DNA of 64,000 nt from Flavobacterium sp. MK4S-17 (GTDB taxonomy: Bacteria; Bacteroidota; Bacteroidia; Flavobacteriales; Flavobacteriaceae). Within the stretch, counting starts at the first letter, position 1, and each line of letters starts with the position of its first letter. The stretch spans positions 62,001 to 126,000 of the forward strand of contig NZ_WWEP01000035.1 in assembly GCF_009848495.1 (NCBI RefSeq), read 5' to 3'. The position numbers and the translations under genes are program-made. This document shows positions 9,058 through 18,775 of this stretch, piece by piece. The notes beneath the pieces were generated by a model, which was not told the DNA's origin, made no database searches, and saw only the letters and a program-made list of their open reading frames with translations.

Positions 9058-10071
9058 TTAAATAATATTTACTTCTGCTTCTATGTGTATGCCAAAGTTA
9101 TTATAAACCGTTTCCTGTATCTGCCTTGAGAGGTTCAGCAGTTCATTTCCGGTGGCGTTGCCATAGTTTACAAGTACCAGTGCCTGCCTTGCATGCACGC
9201 CTGCATCGCCATAGCGGCAGCCTTTAAAACCGCTTTGTTCAATAAGCCATCCTGCTGGTATTTTTACTTCTGTTTCCGATACATTGTAAAAAGGCATCTG
9301 CGGATGCTTAAGGTAAATTTTGTCAAATTCCTGGCGTGGTATAACAGGGTTTTTAAAGAAACTGCCACTGTTGCCTATTTCTTTAGGATCGGGCAGTTTA
9401 CTGCGGCGTATAGCCGTTACCGCATCGCTAACATCTTTTATAGTTGGTACCGCTATATCTTTTTTGGTAAGTTCGCCAGCTATATCACCATAAGAAGTGT
9501 TTATTTTATGATTGGTTTTTGTAAGCCCGAAAGTAACCGAAGTGATTATATACTTATTTTTAAGCCTGCCTTTAAAGATGCTTTCCCGGTACGCAAATTC
9601 GCACTCCTCTTTAGTGAACGTTTTTAGCTGCTGTGTTGCAATGTCCATAGCTTCGCATGAAATAAAGGTGTCTTTTATCTCTGTGCCGTAGGCTCCTATA
9701 TTTTGGATTGGGGTAGTGCCAACGTTGCCCGGAATCAGGGAAAGGTTTTCCAGCCCGCCGAAATCATGGCTTATGCAGTATAAAACAAATTCATGCCAGT
9801 TTTCGCCTGCCATTGCCTTTACCTGTACAGTATCTTCATCTTCAGTTACTATTTTCCTGCCTTTAAGGTTTATATGTATAACAAGTGCATCAATATCTTT
9901 GGTCAGCAGCATATTGCTGCCACCACCCAAAATAAAAAGAGGTTTGCCCGGGTTTTGTTTTAAAACCTGTGCAAGTTCCTGTATGGTATTCACAGCTACA
10001 AATTCTTTGGCAAAGGCAGCAATGCCAAAAGTATTATAGGATTTTAATGGGTAATTGGTCTGGATTTCCAT
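9058..10071 (-). CDS. murB: UDP-N-acetylenolpyruvoylglucosamine reductase
   Basis: MurB reduces the enolpyruvyl group to give UDP-N-acetylmuramic acid, the second committed step of peptidoglycan synthesis, using FAD and NADPH. The 337-residue protein begins with the type I feature NYPLKSYNTFGI and has the FAD-binding GGGSNML and the PGNVGTTPIQNIGAYG segment. It also has the Tyr-containing CEFAYRESIFK insert of E. coli-type MurB, and the NSGSFFKNP motif with the catalytic serine. The C-terminus has the expected GDAGVHARQALVLVN. The ATG at 10071 gives the normal N-terminus. It is the downstream neighbour of the DUF2461 gene on the same strand, 29 bases away. Confidence 0.96.
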   Translation of the reverse strand: MEIQTNYPLKSYNTFGIAAFAKEFVAVNTIQELAQVLKQNPGKPLFILGGGSNMLLTKDIDALVIHINLKGRKIVTEDEDTVQVKAMAGENWHEFVLYCISHDFGGLENLSLIPGNVGTTPIQNIGAYGTEIKDTFISCEAMDIATQQLKTFTKEECEFAYRESIFKGRLKNKYIITSVTFGLTKTNHKINTSYGDIAGELTKKDIAVPTIKDVSDAVTAIRRSKLPDPKEIGNSGSFFKNPVIPRQEFDKIYLKHPQMPFYNVSETEVKIPAGWLIEQSGFKGCRYGDAGVHARQALVLVNYGNATGNELLNLSRQIQETVYNNFGIHIEAEVNII

Positions 10072-10100
10072 AAATGAAATTAACGGTGCAAAATTAAGGT

Positions 10101-10766
10101 TTATTCTGTAGCAAGTGCGCGGTTTAAAAACTGTGTAAAAGGCTTCAGCACTAAAAGTTTTTTAGCTGTTTGCTTTACAAAATCACTGCTATTGTAATCT
10201 TTATCATCAAGTTTTGCGGTTGCGGTAAAGCTTTTAAGCTTTAAGAACTCAATAGCCGGGTGGTTTTTATCATAATCTTTTGGTGCCGATTTTAGAGCAT
10301 TTTCATTATCAAGGCTGCCGTAAACTTTTTTAAAATCTTTATCAGCAAGTATTTCCTCAAGGTCTTCATAAAAGCCGTCTATTTCCCTCCGAACTTTTTT
10401 CAATACCTCTGCATCAGGCTGGTGTATACCGCCGGCAATAAACCCGTTACCGTTTTCAATATGCACATAATACCCGGCAGTCCATGAGCGTTTACCTCCT
10501 GCCGACATCCAGATGCCCATGTTGGTTTTATAAGGGGCTTTATCCTTACTAAAGCGTATATCGCGGTTTATGCGAAATGTACAGTCCTTAAATTCAAGAT
10601 GCTTTAATGTATCATCGCCCTTAGCCATTTCTTCAATAAAAGCTTCGGTTAGCTGCCTGTAATTTTGTTTAAATTTTTCATACCTGTCCTGGTTGGCCTG
10701 GAACCATTCCCGGTTGTTATTATTTTTAAGGTCTTCTAAAAATTTCAGGGTTTCGGGTGTTACCAT
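10101..10766 (-). CDS. DUF2461 domain-containing protein
   Basis: This 221-residue cytoplasmic protein matches DUF2461 over its whole length. It shows TLKFLEDLKNNNNREWF at the N-terminus, FRINRDIRFSKDKAPYKTN in the middle, and the YYVHIEN and GGIHQPD segments. The family is widespread and its biochemical role is unknown. It lies five bases downstream of the recF stop codon, so the two genes are probably co-transcribed; this may hint at a link to DNA maintenance but does not prove it. There is no signal peptide or membrane segment. Confidence 0.88.
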   Translation of the reverse strand: MVTPETLKFLEDLKNNNNREWFQANQDRYEKFKQNYRQLTEAFIEEMAKGDDTLKHLEFKDCTFRINRDIRFSKDKAPYKTNMGIWMSAGGKRSWTAGYYVHIENGNGFIAGGIHQPDAEVLKKVRREIDGFYEDLEEILADKDFKKVYGSLDNENALKSAPKDYDKNHPAIEFLKLKSFTATAKLDDKDYNSSDFVKQTAKKLLVLKPFTQFLNRALATE

Positions 10767-10771
10767 AATAA

Positions 10772-11851
10772 TTATAAATTAAAAATGCGGTAGCTTTGGT
10801 GTGTTGCCTTCACTATATTTTCAGTACGTTCCGGGTGTGTGTCAGATATGAATATCTGGCCAAAGGTTTTATCGTTTATCATCTGCACAATTTTTTCTAC
10901 CCTTGTTTCGTCCAGCTTGTCAAAAATATCGTCAAATAAAAGTAAAGGCAAAACGCCGCTTTGTTTTTTTATAAAGTCGAACTGTGCCAGTTTAAGTGCT
11001 ATTAAAAATGATTTTTGCTGCCCCTGTGAACCGAATTTTTTAATAGGATGGCCTTCAATCTCAAAAGACAGGTCATCTTTATGGATACCTGTTGAGGTGT
11101 ATTGTAATACTTTATCGCGATTGAGATTTTCATCCAAGAGCGCTGCAAGCCTTTTTTCGTGGAGCTGGCTTTCATAATCCAGGCTCACGTTTTCTGCCAA
11201 ACCGGTTATTGCCTGGTGGTGCCTGTTAAAAATAGGTATAAATTCCTGAAGGAAACTTTTACGTTTTTCAAAAATTTCCTGGCCCATTACATCAAGCTGC
11301 TCATTATATATATCTAAGGTGTCGCGGTTAAAAGTATGGTTCAGTGCAAAATATTTTAAAAGGGCATTTCGCTGGTTTACCACTTTTTGGTAATTGATAA
11401 GCTGTTGTAAGTATATGCTGTCCAGTTGCGATATTACACTATCAATAAATTTACGCCTTGTTTCGCTGCCTTCGGTAATAAGGTCGTTGTCTGAGGGTGA
11501 AATTATCACCAGCGGGATAAAGCCTATGTGCTCTGAAAACTTATCATATATTTTCCCGTTTCTTTTTAAAACTTTTTTCTGTCCCTTTTTAAGGCTGCAC
11601 ACTACCTGTTCATTCCTGCCATCTTTTTCAAAAGTGCCGTCTATTACAAAAAATTCTTCACCATGCTTTATATTCTGCACGGCAAGCGGGTTGAAGTAGC
11701 TTTTACCGTAGGCCAGGTGATAAATAGCATCCAGCACATTTGTTTTGCCAATACCGTTTTTACCTACAAAGCAGTTTATCTTGGAATCAAATTCATAATC
11801 CGCCTCGGCAATGTTTTTATAATTAAGCAGCGATAAGTTTTTCAGGTACAT
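10772..11851 (-). CDS. recF: DNA replication and repair protein RecF
   Basis: RecF is an SMC-like ATPase that loads RecA at single-strand gaps together with RecO and RecR. The protein from the ATG at 11851 ([10 protein letters not shown], 359 residues) has the Walker A loop [13 protein letters not shown] near residue 30. The ABC signature-like [17 protein letters not shown] and the Walker B segment [12 protein letters not shown] lie near the C-terminus. The open frame continues upstream to 11959, but the extra 36 residues do not resemble RecF, so I chose 11851. It is divergent from the TPR gene at 11998. Confidence 0.95.
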   Translation of the reverse strand: MYLKNLSLLNYKNIAEADYEFDSKINCFVGKNGIGKTNVLDAIYHLAYGKSYFNPLAVQNIKHGEEFFVIDGTFEKDGRNEQVVCSLKKGQKKVLKRNGKIYDKFSEHIGFIPLVIISPSDNDLITEGSETRRKFIDSVISQLDSIYLQQLINYQKVVNQRNALLKYFALNHTFNRDTLDIYNEQLDVMGQEIFEKRKSFLQEFIPIFNRHHQAITGLAENVSLDYESQLHEKRLAALLDENLNRDKVLQYTSTGIHKDDLSFEIEGHPIKKFGSQGQQKSFLIALKLAQFDFIKKQSGVLPLLLFDDIFDKLDETRVEKIVQMINDKTFGQIFISDTHPERTENIVKATHQSYRIFNL

Positions 11852-11968
11852 TGGCAAAATGAATTCTTGATAGTGAGAACCTTGTATAATAAGTGCTGTT
11901 TTTATAAAGGACCTGCAAATTATTGAAAAATATCGATAAAAAGATATTTTAATTTTCAATAAAAATTT

Positions 11969-11976
11969 TATTTTTG
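11969..11976 (+). promoter_or_regulatory. Candidate -7 promoter element for the TPR-ribH operon
   Basis: TATTTTTG matches TAnnTTTG and lies 21 bases before the ATG at 11998. No clear -33 TTG is present. The region between the divergent genes also has an AT-rich inverted repeat (ATTGAAAA ... TTTTCAAT at about 11921-11960). Confidence 0.4.
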
Positions 11977-11997
11977 CGGCTCACTAAAATAAAATAA

Positions 11998-12774
11998 ATG
12001 GCAACTTATAACAAAAGAGGATATAAAGCACCAAAGCCCGCAGAGGTAAATGACGTAGAACCGGCAGAGGAAAATTTTGACGGTAAAAGTACCACGGCAG
12101 AAGTATTTAACACTCTTGATGAAGGTGCTTCCAAAACGGAAGAATGGGTAGAAAAGAACCAGAAAATTATTTTTGGGGTAGTTATTGTTATTGCAATAGC
12201 AACCATTGGCTATTTATTATATGACAAATTTTTAGTAACTCCTAAAGAAGAAGAGGCTGCTACCGAAATGTTCCAGGCACAGCAGTATTTTACTGAGGCT
12301 GTAGATGCACAGTCGGCTAACGATTCTTTATATAACCTTTCGTTAAATGGGGGAGAAGGCAAACTTGGATTTTTAGGTATTATAGAAAACTATTCAGGTA
12401 CTGACGCTGCAAATATTGCTGAATATTTTGCAGGCATGGCATACCTTAATACAGGTAAATACAAAGAAGCTGTAGAACATCTTGAAAACTTTAATTCTGA
12501 AGATGAGGTTTTAAATGCTATGGCAAGGGGTGCAACAGGCGATGCCTTTGCCCAGCTTAAGCAAAATGATGATGCACTTGAGTTTTATAACAAAGCTATA
12601 AGCATAAGCGATGATAGTTTTACAAAACCAAGATTTCTTTTAAAAGCAGGCCAGCTTGCACTAACAATGAATAAAAAAGCTGAGGCACTAAAATATTTTA
12701 CTGAGATTAAAGAGAAATATGAAACAACATCTCAGGGAGTAAATATTGATGCTTATATAGCACTTGCTGAATAA
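11998..12774 (+). CDS. Membrane-anchored tetratricopeptide repeat protein
   Basis: The 258-residue protein has a hydrophilic acidic N-terminus, a single membrane helix at about residues 57-77 (IIFGVVIVIAIATIGYLLY), and a periplasmic C-terminus. That C-terminal part has repeated helix pairs such as AEYFAGMAYLNTGKYKEAVEHLENF and GDAFAQLKQNDDALEFYNKAI, typical of TPR units. The layout resembles YfgM-like proteins that work with the Sec machinery or with chaperones, but that role is inferred from architecture only. The stop codon overlaps the ribH start by one base, so the genes are translationally coupled. Confidence 0.85.
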   Translation: MATYNKRGYKAPKPAEVNDVEPAEENFDGKSTTAEVFNTLDEGASKTEEWVEKNQKIIFGVVIVIAIATIGYLLYDKFLVTPKEEEAATEMFQAQQYFTEAVDAQSANDSLYNLSLNGGEGKLGFLGIIENYSGTDAANIAEYFAGMAYLNTGKYKEAVEHLENFNSEDEVLNAMARGATGDAFAQLKQNDDALEFYNKAISISDDSFTKPRFLLKAGQLALTMNKKAEALKYFTEIKEKYETTSQGVNIDAYIALAE

Positions 12775-13259
12775 TGGCTACAATAAACAGGAATTTATCC
12801 GAATATGATAAAAACACAATCCCAAACGCGAAGGGCCTTCGGTTTGGGATTGTTGTTTCTGAATGGAATGAAACCATAACTTCCGGGCTTCATCAAGGCG
12901 CGGTTGAAGCGCTGCTGGAAAATGGTGTTAATAATGATGATATAGTAACCTGGCATGTACCGGGAAGTTTTGAACTTGTTTACGGCTCTAAAAAAATGCT
13001 GCAAACCCAAAATGTAGATGCGGTTATTGCTATAGGCAGTGTTATACAGGGGGAAACAAAACATTTTGATTTTGTATGCGAAGCTGTTTCCCAGGGGATT
13101 AAAGACCTTAATGTGCAGACAGATGTACCTGTTATATTTTGTGTGCTTACTGATAATACTATGCAGCAGGCTATAGACAGGAGTGGCGGGAAGCATGGTA
13201 ATAAAGGCACCGAGGGTGCTGTGGCGGCCATTAAAATGGCTTATTTAAGGAAAAAGTAA
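12774..13259 (+). CDS. ribH: 6,7-Dimethyl-8-ribityllumazine synthase
   Basis: RibH condenses 5-amino-6-ribitylaminouracil with 3,4-dihydroxy-2-butanone 4-phosphate in the penultimate step of riboflavin synthesis. The 161-residue protein has the substrate-binding VSEWNETIT, the PGSFEL loop, IGSVIQGETKHFDFVC with the catalytic histidine, and the GNKGTEGAVAAIKM C-terminus. Its length is normal for an icosahedral-type subunit. The start ATG overlaps the stop codon of the TPR gene. A strong terminator follows. Confidence 0.96.
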   Translation: MATINRNLSEYDKNTIPNAKGLRFGIVVSEWNETITSGLHQGAVEALLENGVNNDDIVTWHVPGSFELVYGSKKMLQTQNVDAVIAIGSVIQGETKHFDFVCEAVSQGIKDLNVQTDVPVIFCVLTDNTMQQAIDRSGGKHGNKGTEGAVAAIKMAYLRKK

Positions 13260-13275
13260 TAGTTATTATAAGTAT

Positions 13276-13305
13276 AAAAAAGCCTTCCATTTGGAAGGCT
13301 TTTTT
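13276..13305 (+). terminator. Terminator after ribH
   Basis: A 13-bp stem (13276-13288 with 13293-13305) and a 4-base loop end in a T-run. It is a textbook intrinsic terminator about 17 bases past the ribH stop codon. Confidence 0.9.
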
Positions 13306-13655
13306 ATTGATAAATACCAACAATATTTCTACTGCTATTACTATTTTGAATAAGCTTTTTTTGAATATCTATTTTATTATAAATTATTTATTAACAGGTT
13401 TTTAGGCGTTAATAAAACTTTAAATAAGGGTTGGCAGATAATAAATGCAGTAATTCCGCCTGTTTGCGAAGTGTATTTTTAATTGAATATCCTGTATAAA
13501 CTTTAAAGTTAATGAGTTGTTAACAATAAAATAATATTTAAATAATGAATGATTTACAAAATAATAACTTACTGAAATAAAATTAAATATCTTTGCCTGA
13601 TTTTATTTAAGCATGATAAATCACCTGAAATATTCATTTTATAACTAATGTAATT
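13306..13655. other. AT-rich intergenic region with candidate promoter
   Basis: About 350 bases with no open frame of note. It is strongly AT-rich and contains one TAnnTTTG match (TATCTTTG, 13588-13595) some 60 bases before the following start codon, which is the likely promoter of the large surface-protein gene. No good TTG -33 element is at the right spacing. Nothing else structured was seen. Confidence 0.45.
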
Positions 13656-16600
13656 ATGCAAAAAACATTACATCAAATTTTTAAGCCATTTGCTTTTTTC
13701 CTGTTATTATTTACAGGTCTGGCTGCATTTGCACAAACTGATATTATACCTGTAAGGAATCAGGTATCTGGATTTTCCACTTGGACAGATACGGACGTTG
13801 CTGGAAGTACTTATTTGCAGCTACTCAAAGCAACCTCTTCTACAATTACTCCTGCAATGAACTTTAATACCTATACAGGTGAAAGTTTGGTATTTACAGC
13901 AAGGACGTATGGAGGTAATAGTACTGCGGAAAATACTATTACAGTATCTATATCTACAGATAATGGCAGTAGCTGGACAGTTTTAGGAACAAGAAGGCCT
14001 ACATCAACCAGCCTTGTAGCGCAACAGGCTTTTGATTTAAGCAGTTATAATGGTACCCAGGTAAAAATAAGGTTTACTATGGGAGGTACAAGTGATGGCG
14101 TAGGTGCAGGTATAGATGATATTACCATAACCGGTAATGAAATTACAGGGCCTAGTATAGTTACAACCGAAGCTTCTTATGGACCGTTTTGTAATACCCA
14201 GCCAAACAATATAAGTGTAGCTTATACTACAACAGGAAGTTTTACAGGTTCTTTTGGTGTTCAGTTATCAAATGCTTCAGGTATTTTTCCAAATGATGCT
14301 ACCTCTAATTTATTGACTGTTTCAGGTACATCAAGCCCACTTACTGCAACCTTGCCTTCAGCACTTGCTGCCGGTAACTATAGAGTAAGGGTTGTAAATA
14401 GTGCTCCTGCCACTTTCAGTTTAAATAATAATGGTTCAGATATTGTAATTAATGAAATAACAACTGCTGAAATTACTGCTTTGGAAGCTTCTTCTATAAC
14501 TGCTGTATCTGCACAGTTGTCGGCAATGATTGGTGATATTGGTTGTAGTGCCGTAACTAATTACGGTGTTGCATACAGTACCGAGGCAGGTTTTGCCGAT
14601 GGTGAAGGTACTATAGTAATAGGTACAAACCTTTCAGGTAGCCTGTTTTCTGTATCATTATCAGGATTGGCTCCGGGTACAACCTATTACTATAAAGCAT
14701 TGGCTGTAAATGGTGGTGGTATGGGATACAGCACACAAATGCAGTTTACTACCGAGGCTGTTGATACTCCTGTAGCCGTTGCTGCAACTGATACAACCAA
14801 TACGTCATTTACTGCCAATTGGGAGGCTGCTGCAGGTGCAACAAGTTACAGGCTGGATGTAGCTACTGACAATGCTTTTGAAACTTCTGAACCGGGAGAT
14901 TCTTTCACTGAAACTTTTACAAGTATTGGTGGTGGGAATATAAGTACTTATTTAACACGTAGCTGGACGGGTGTAAACAGCATTACTTGGGAAGTTTCAG
15001 ATACAAGGACAGACCAAGCGTTAAATGGAGATGCCATAACTATAAGGACAGGTTCATTAACCAATATTACTCCTATTGCAGGTGGATTAGCCCAAATTGA
15101 ATTTAGTTATGCAAGGGCTTATACAGGTAATTCTACACTACAGGTATTTATTAATGGAGAACAGTATGGCGGCGATATAACCGTATCATCAACCAACGCA
15201 ACTATTTTTTCAGTACCAGTAAATGTAGTAGGCGATATATATATCGAGATTGTAAATTCAGGTAACAGAACTATAATTGATGACTTAAAACTTACTGCAC
15301 TTGATATAGCTGTACCGTATTATGTAGATGGCTACGCCAATTTAAATGTAGGTAATGTTACATCTTATGAAGTAACGGGCCTTGATGCAAATACAACCTA
15401 CTATTACAGGGTAAGGGCAGTTTCAGGCAGTGCAGTTTCTGATAATTCCAATGATGTTTCAGCAACTACACTTAATCCTGTTGTATGGACATCCAATGGA
15501 TGGATGCAGGATGGTGTTGCTTCCAATGTACCTGCATTAACCGATGACGTTCTTATTGATGCTGATTACAATTTTGGCGAAGGAACAGAGGAGGATGGAA
15601 TTTTTATGGCTAAGACATTAAGGATAGCAAGCGGTATATTCACTGTAAAATCAGGTGCCAACTTAAGGGTTAGCAATGGTATTTATAATGATACGGGAGC
15701 AGAAAACTTTGTGGTGGAGAATAACGCACATATAATTCAGGAAAATGAAGTAGATAACCAAGGGGAGTTTACTGTATGGAAAAACAGCAATCCCCTATTC
15801 AGGCAGGATTATACAATATGGTCGGCTCCCGTTACAGGGCAAAACCTGCAGGAATTTTCAGAGGAAACACTTTCAAACCGTTTTTACACATACAACCCTA
15901 TAGATTCAGAATATGTAGCTATTAATCCATCTAACAATTTTGTACCGGGTAACGGTTATATGATCCGTATGCCAAATACAGACCCGGCAGCGGGCTATGA
16001 TGCCGGTACTGCTACCCTTGTTTTTCAGGGTAAGTTTGTAGGAGAGCTTAACAATGCACCTGTAACCGTTACATTAACTGAAGGTGGCGATTATTATAAT
16101 ATGGTGGGTAACCCGTTTCCATCTCCAATAAATATCCACAGCTTTTTTGATATTAACATAAATGCAATTGATAACGCCAGTGCGCTTTACTTTTGGAGAA
16201 AGAAAAACGGTAACGGCGGTACAAGCTATGCCACTATAACTAAACTTGCATATACGGCTAATACTTCACAGCCTGAATATGGTGATACAGGTGGAGATGC
16301 TTTTGAGGACGGCAACCAGCAAAACTGGGTGTTAAACCCTGGGCAGGGCTTTTTTGTAAAGGCAAAGCAAAATGCTGCCAGCCTTATTTTTACCAACAGT
16401 ATGAGGAGGGAAGTTAATAATAACCAATTCTTCAGGCATCAGCCGGGCCAGGATAGTGGCAATGGAATATCAACCATAAAGCTGAACATGAGCAAAAATG
16501 ATAGTTCAGCAGATTTTTCACAGGCTGTAATAGGCTATACCGATGTAACAACTACTGGACTTGACTATGGCTGGGATGGAAGGTTGTTAAATGATGGTAA

Positions 16601-17135
16601 AGTAAGGCTTTATACAAAGGTAAATGACGTGAAGCTGGCCATACAGGCACGTGCTCAATTTGAAGATACAGATATTGTACCATTAGAGTTTAAAGCAACC
16701 GAAGCGGGGAACTATACAATAAGCCTGAAAAGCTTTGCGGGTGTATTTGCAGGACAGGATATTTTCCTGAAAGACAACATGCTTAATGTAACGCATAACC
16801 TTAAAAACGGCGATTACAGTTTTACTACTGATGCAGGTATTTATGCGGAGAGGTTTGAAGTAGTATATGTAAATGAAGCATTAGGCACGGATAATCCATC
16901 ATTTAATGCCAATACTGTTATAGTATATACAAGCGGAACTAATCTTGTGGTAAATTCAGGAAGCCAGCTATTAAAAAGTGTAAACGTATTTGACCTTAGA
17001 GGAAGGTTATTATACGCAGCTGATAATATAAATGCTGCTGAACTTACGGTTAGCTCTTTACAGCCTGCCAAACAGCCTTTAATTGTTAAGGCTAATACAG
17101 AGGCGGGTACTGTAAGTAAAAAGGTTATTTATTAA
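13656..17135 (+). CDS. Large fibronectin-type surface protein with T9SS sorting domain
   Basis: This 1159-residue exported protein has a signal peptide (residues about 1-26, ending LAAFAQ). The N-terminal region is a beta-sandwich resembling choice-of-anchor/MAM-like modules (about 30-165). At least two fibronectin type III-like modules follow: one around 270-370 with GLAPGTTYYYKALAVNGGG, and one split around 375-610 with a second beta-sandwich insert, ending GLDANTTYYYRVRAVSGS. A long beta-rich region (about 615-1080) carries no recognisable catalytic motif. The C-terminus (about 1090-1159, VNVFDLRGRLLYAADN to SKKVIY) is a type A sorting domain. Proteins of this type are usually adhesins or cell-surface matrix components; no enzyme activity can be assigned. 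Confidence 0.85.
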   Translation: MQKTLHQIFKPFAFFLLLFTGLAAFAQTDIIPVRNQVSGFSTWTDTDVAGSTYLQLLKATSSTITPAMNFNTYTGESLVFTARTYGGNSTAENTITVSISTDNGSSWTVLGTRRPTSTSLVAQQAFDLSSYNGTQVKIRFTMGGTSDGVGAGIDDITITGNEITGPSIVTTEASYGPFCNTQPNNISVAYTTTGSFTGSFGVQLSNASGIFPNDATSNLLTVSGTSSPLTATLPSALAAGNYRVRVVNSAPATFSLNNNGSDIVINEITTAEITALEASSITAVSAQLSAMIGDIGCSAVTNYGVAYSTEAGFADGEGTIVIGTNLSGSLFSVSLSGLAPGTTYYYKALAVNGGGMGYSTQMQFTTEAVDTPVAVAATDTTNTSFTANWEAAAGATSYRLDVATDNAFETSEPGDSFTETFTSIGGGNISTYLTRSWTGVNSITWEVSDTRTDQALNGDAITIRTGSLTNITPIAGGLAQIEFSYARAYTGNSTLQVFINGEQYGGDITVSSTNATIFSVPVNVVGDIYIEIVNSGNRTIIDDLKLTALDIAVPYYVDGYANLNVGNVTSYEVTGLDANTTYYYRVRAVSGSAVSDNSNDVSATTLNPVVWTSNGWMQDGVASNVPALTDDVLIDADYNFGEGTEEDGIFMAKTLRIASGIFTVKSGANLRVSNGIYNDTGAENFVVENNAHIIQENEVDNQGEFTVWKNSNPLFRQDYTIWSAPVTGQNLQEFSEETLSNRFYTYNPIDSEYVAINPSNNFVPGNGYMIRMPNTDPAAGYDAGTATLVFQGKFVGELNNAPVTVTLTEGGDYYNMVGNPFPSPINIHSFFDININAIDNASALYFWRKKNGNGGTSYATITKLAYTANTSQPEYGDTGGDAFEDGNQQNWVLNPGQGFFVKAKQNAASLIFTNSMRREVNNNQFFRHQPGQDSGNGISTIKLNMSKNDSSADFSQAVIGYTDVTTTGLDYGWDGRLLNDGKVRLYTKVNDVKLAIQARAQFEDTDIVPLEFKATEAGNYTISLKSFAGVFAGQDIFLKDNMLNVTHNLKNGDYSFTTDAGIYAERFEVVYVNEALGTDNPSFNANTVIVYTSGTNLVVNSGSQLLKSVNVFDLRGRLLYAADNINAAELTVSSLQPAKQPLIVKANTEAGTVSKKVIY

Positions 17136-17156
17136 TAAAGTTTAAATAAATAAATT

Positions 17157-17187
17157 ATAAAAGGGTTCGTTTATCGAACCCTTTTAT
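17157..17187 (+). terminator. Terminator after the large surface-protein gene
   Basis: A 13-bp stem (17157-17169 with 17175-17187) with a 5-base loop lies 22 bases past the stop codon. The T-run is part of the right arm. Confidence 0.85.
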
Positions 17188-17269
17188 ATTAATAATTGCA
17201 TGAAATATTTTATATACTTTATTACTATGTTTCATTCAATCACAAAATAAGAGTAGGGAAGGCTTAAAA

Positions 17270-17926
17270 TTATATAAGCCTTTTCTTTTTCGCCAGCGCA
17301 ATGGCTTCGGTTTTGGAATGTACCTGTAATTTATGGTAAATATTTTCTGTGTGCCTCCGTACAGTGGATGGTGAAACACATAAATTTTCAGCGATAGCTG
17401 TATAAGGCAAGCCAGTTGATAACTGTTCCAGGACTTCAGTTTCCCTGCTTGTTAACTTTATGGTTTCATCTTCTTCCTCATCATTATGCAAAGGTAACGG
17501 GGAACGCAAAAGATTAAGTGTTTTTAATGCAATAGATGGTGTCATGGCAGCACCGCCTTCCAAAGTTTGGATGATAGCATCATACAGGGCCTGTGGTGCA
17601 GTATCTTTTAATAAATAACCACTTGCTCCGGACTGAATAGCTTTAAAAATATTATCATCGTTATCAAATACAGTGAGGATAATAATTTTTATCTGGGGGT
17701 ATTTTTGCTTTGCCAAAGCTGTGGCTTCAATACCATTCATTTTTGGCATTTCAATATCCATAAGTATTAAATCGGTTCGGTTATCCCTGCCCAGTTTATC
17801 CATACATTCCACACCGTTATTAGCCGTAAACGAAATGCTTATACCTTCAAAAAAAGAAAGTTTTTCCTTTACACTTTTTATGAGGAAATTATTATCTTCT
17901 ATAATAGCAATGCGTGCTTTCATCAA
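17270..17926 (-). CDS. NarL/LuxR-family response regulator
   Basis: The 218-residue protein has a receiver domain (about 5-120) with the acidic pair Glu10-Asp11 and the phospho-acceptor Asp57 in LILMDIEMPKMNG. A LuxR-type HTH (about 153-216) follows, with LTSRETEVLEQLSTGLPYTAIAENLCVSPSTVRRHTENIYHKL. It is a DNA-binding output protein. The likely partner is the histidine kinase at 18776-20608, two genes upstream on the same strand; the esterase gene lies between them, nine bases from this start. Targets are not evident from the sequence. Confidence 0.92.
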   Translation of the reverse strand: MMKARIAIIEDNNFLIKSVKEKLSFFEGISISFTANNGVECMDKLGRDNRTDLILMDIEMPKMNGIEATALAKQKYPQIKIIILTVFDNDDNIFKAIQSGASGYLLKDTAPQALYDAIIQTLEGGAAMTPSIALKTLNLLRSPLPLHNDEEEDETIKLTSRETEVLEQLSTGLPYTAIAENLCVSPSTVRRHTENIYHKLQVHSKTEAIALAKKKRLI

Positions 17927-17935
17927 TTGGCCTTG

Positions 17936-18751
17936 TTATTCTGTACCGGTTAATGTCCATATTATAGCTTTCTCTTTTGCAGCTCTGAAAATGGTAGAAT
18001 GCTTTTCTTTTGGTTCATCTGAATATTTCCATGTCAGGTTAGGCATGTTTTCGGCTTTAAAAATTTCGGCTAATTTTTGCGTGAACGGGGCAATATCTTC
18101 AGTATTGGAACCTGCAAACCATAAACGTTTCTTATCCTCTGGAAACTTTGCCATATGTTCCTTTGCCGTTCTTACCAGATAATGATTATTCCACCATAAA
18201 GAAGGGTCAAATGCAATATAATTGTCAAACATTTCAGGGGTAAGGAAAAATGTTTCCATTACAAAAAGCCCTGATGCAGACTCGCCAATAATACTTTTCA
18301 CATTTGTTGTACGGTATCTTTTATCAATTTCGGGGAAAAGTTCTTCCTGTATAAAAGCCCTGAATTTTTCAGAACCACCCACTACCGGCGCTATTTCCTT
18401 GTCTTTTTCCACTTCGGTAAACCCTGTTAAATCTCTTCTTCTTTGCGTATTCTCAATACCAACTAAAATTAAAGGGCTAATCTTTTTTTCTTTTATTAAT
18501 TTTGCCAGGGTATTAGCTATATGCGGGAAATCTTCTTTTATTCCCCCATCTGCCATATACATAACAGGCAGGGAGTCGGTATTGGTTTTATAACCCTCCG
18601 GAGTCCATACATTAATAATACGTTCTTCACCAACATGTTTGGACTGTATGGTAAAAGTTTCGTGTGGCGGTATAGGGTCGTTGGGTTGTGAAACCTTGGA
18701 ACAGCCTGCCAGAGCAGCAAGCATGTAGAGAAAACTTAAAATAACTTTCAT
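17936..18751 (-). CDS. Lipoprotein esterase, Fes/esterase D-type alpha/beta hydrolase
   Basis: The 271-residue protein starts with a lipoprotein signal (lipobox LAGC, Cys17). The rest is an alpha/beta hydrolase of the putative esterase family that includes enterochelin esterase. It shows NVWTPEGYKTNTDSLPVMYMADGG, an oxyanion region, the nucleophile motif GESASG, and the FAGSNTED segment. A late His occurs in KEKHSTIF. The substrate is unknown. Lying between the response regulator and kinase genes on one strand, it is probably controlled with them. It might act on siderophore-like or carbohydrate esters, but nothing in the neighbourhood decides this. Confidence 0.82.
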   Translation of the reverse strand: MKVILSFLYMLAALAGCSKVSQPNDPIPPHETFTIQSKHVGEERIINVWTPEGYKTNTDSLPVMYMADGGIKEDFPHIANTLAKLIKEKKISPLILVGIENTQRRRDLTGFTEVEKDKEIAPVVGGSEKFRAFIQEELFPEIDKRYRTTNVKSIIGESASGLFVMETFFLTPEMFDNYIAFDPSLWWNNHYLVRTAKEHMAKFPEDKKRLWFAGSNTEDIAPFTQKLAEIFKAENMPNLTWKYSDEPKEKHSTIFRAAKEKAIIWTLTGTE

Positions 18752-18775
18752 GGTTTAATTTTGAATTATTACTAT

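Noticed and set aside
9193..9627. 144-residue plus-strand open frame
   Set aside because: It lies entirely antisense to murB and has no protein-like conservation.
17673..18182. 169-residue plus-strand open frame
   Set aside because: It spans the antisense of two real genes (response regulator and esterase).
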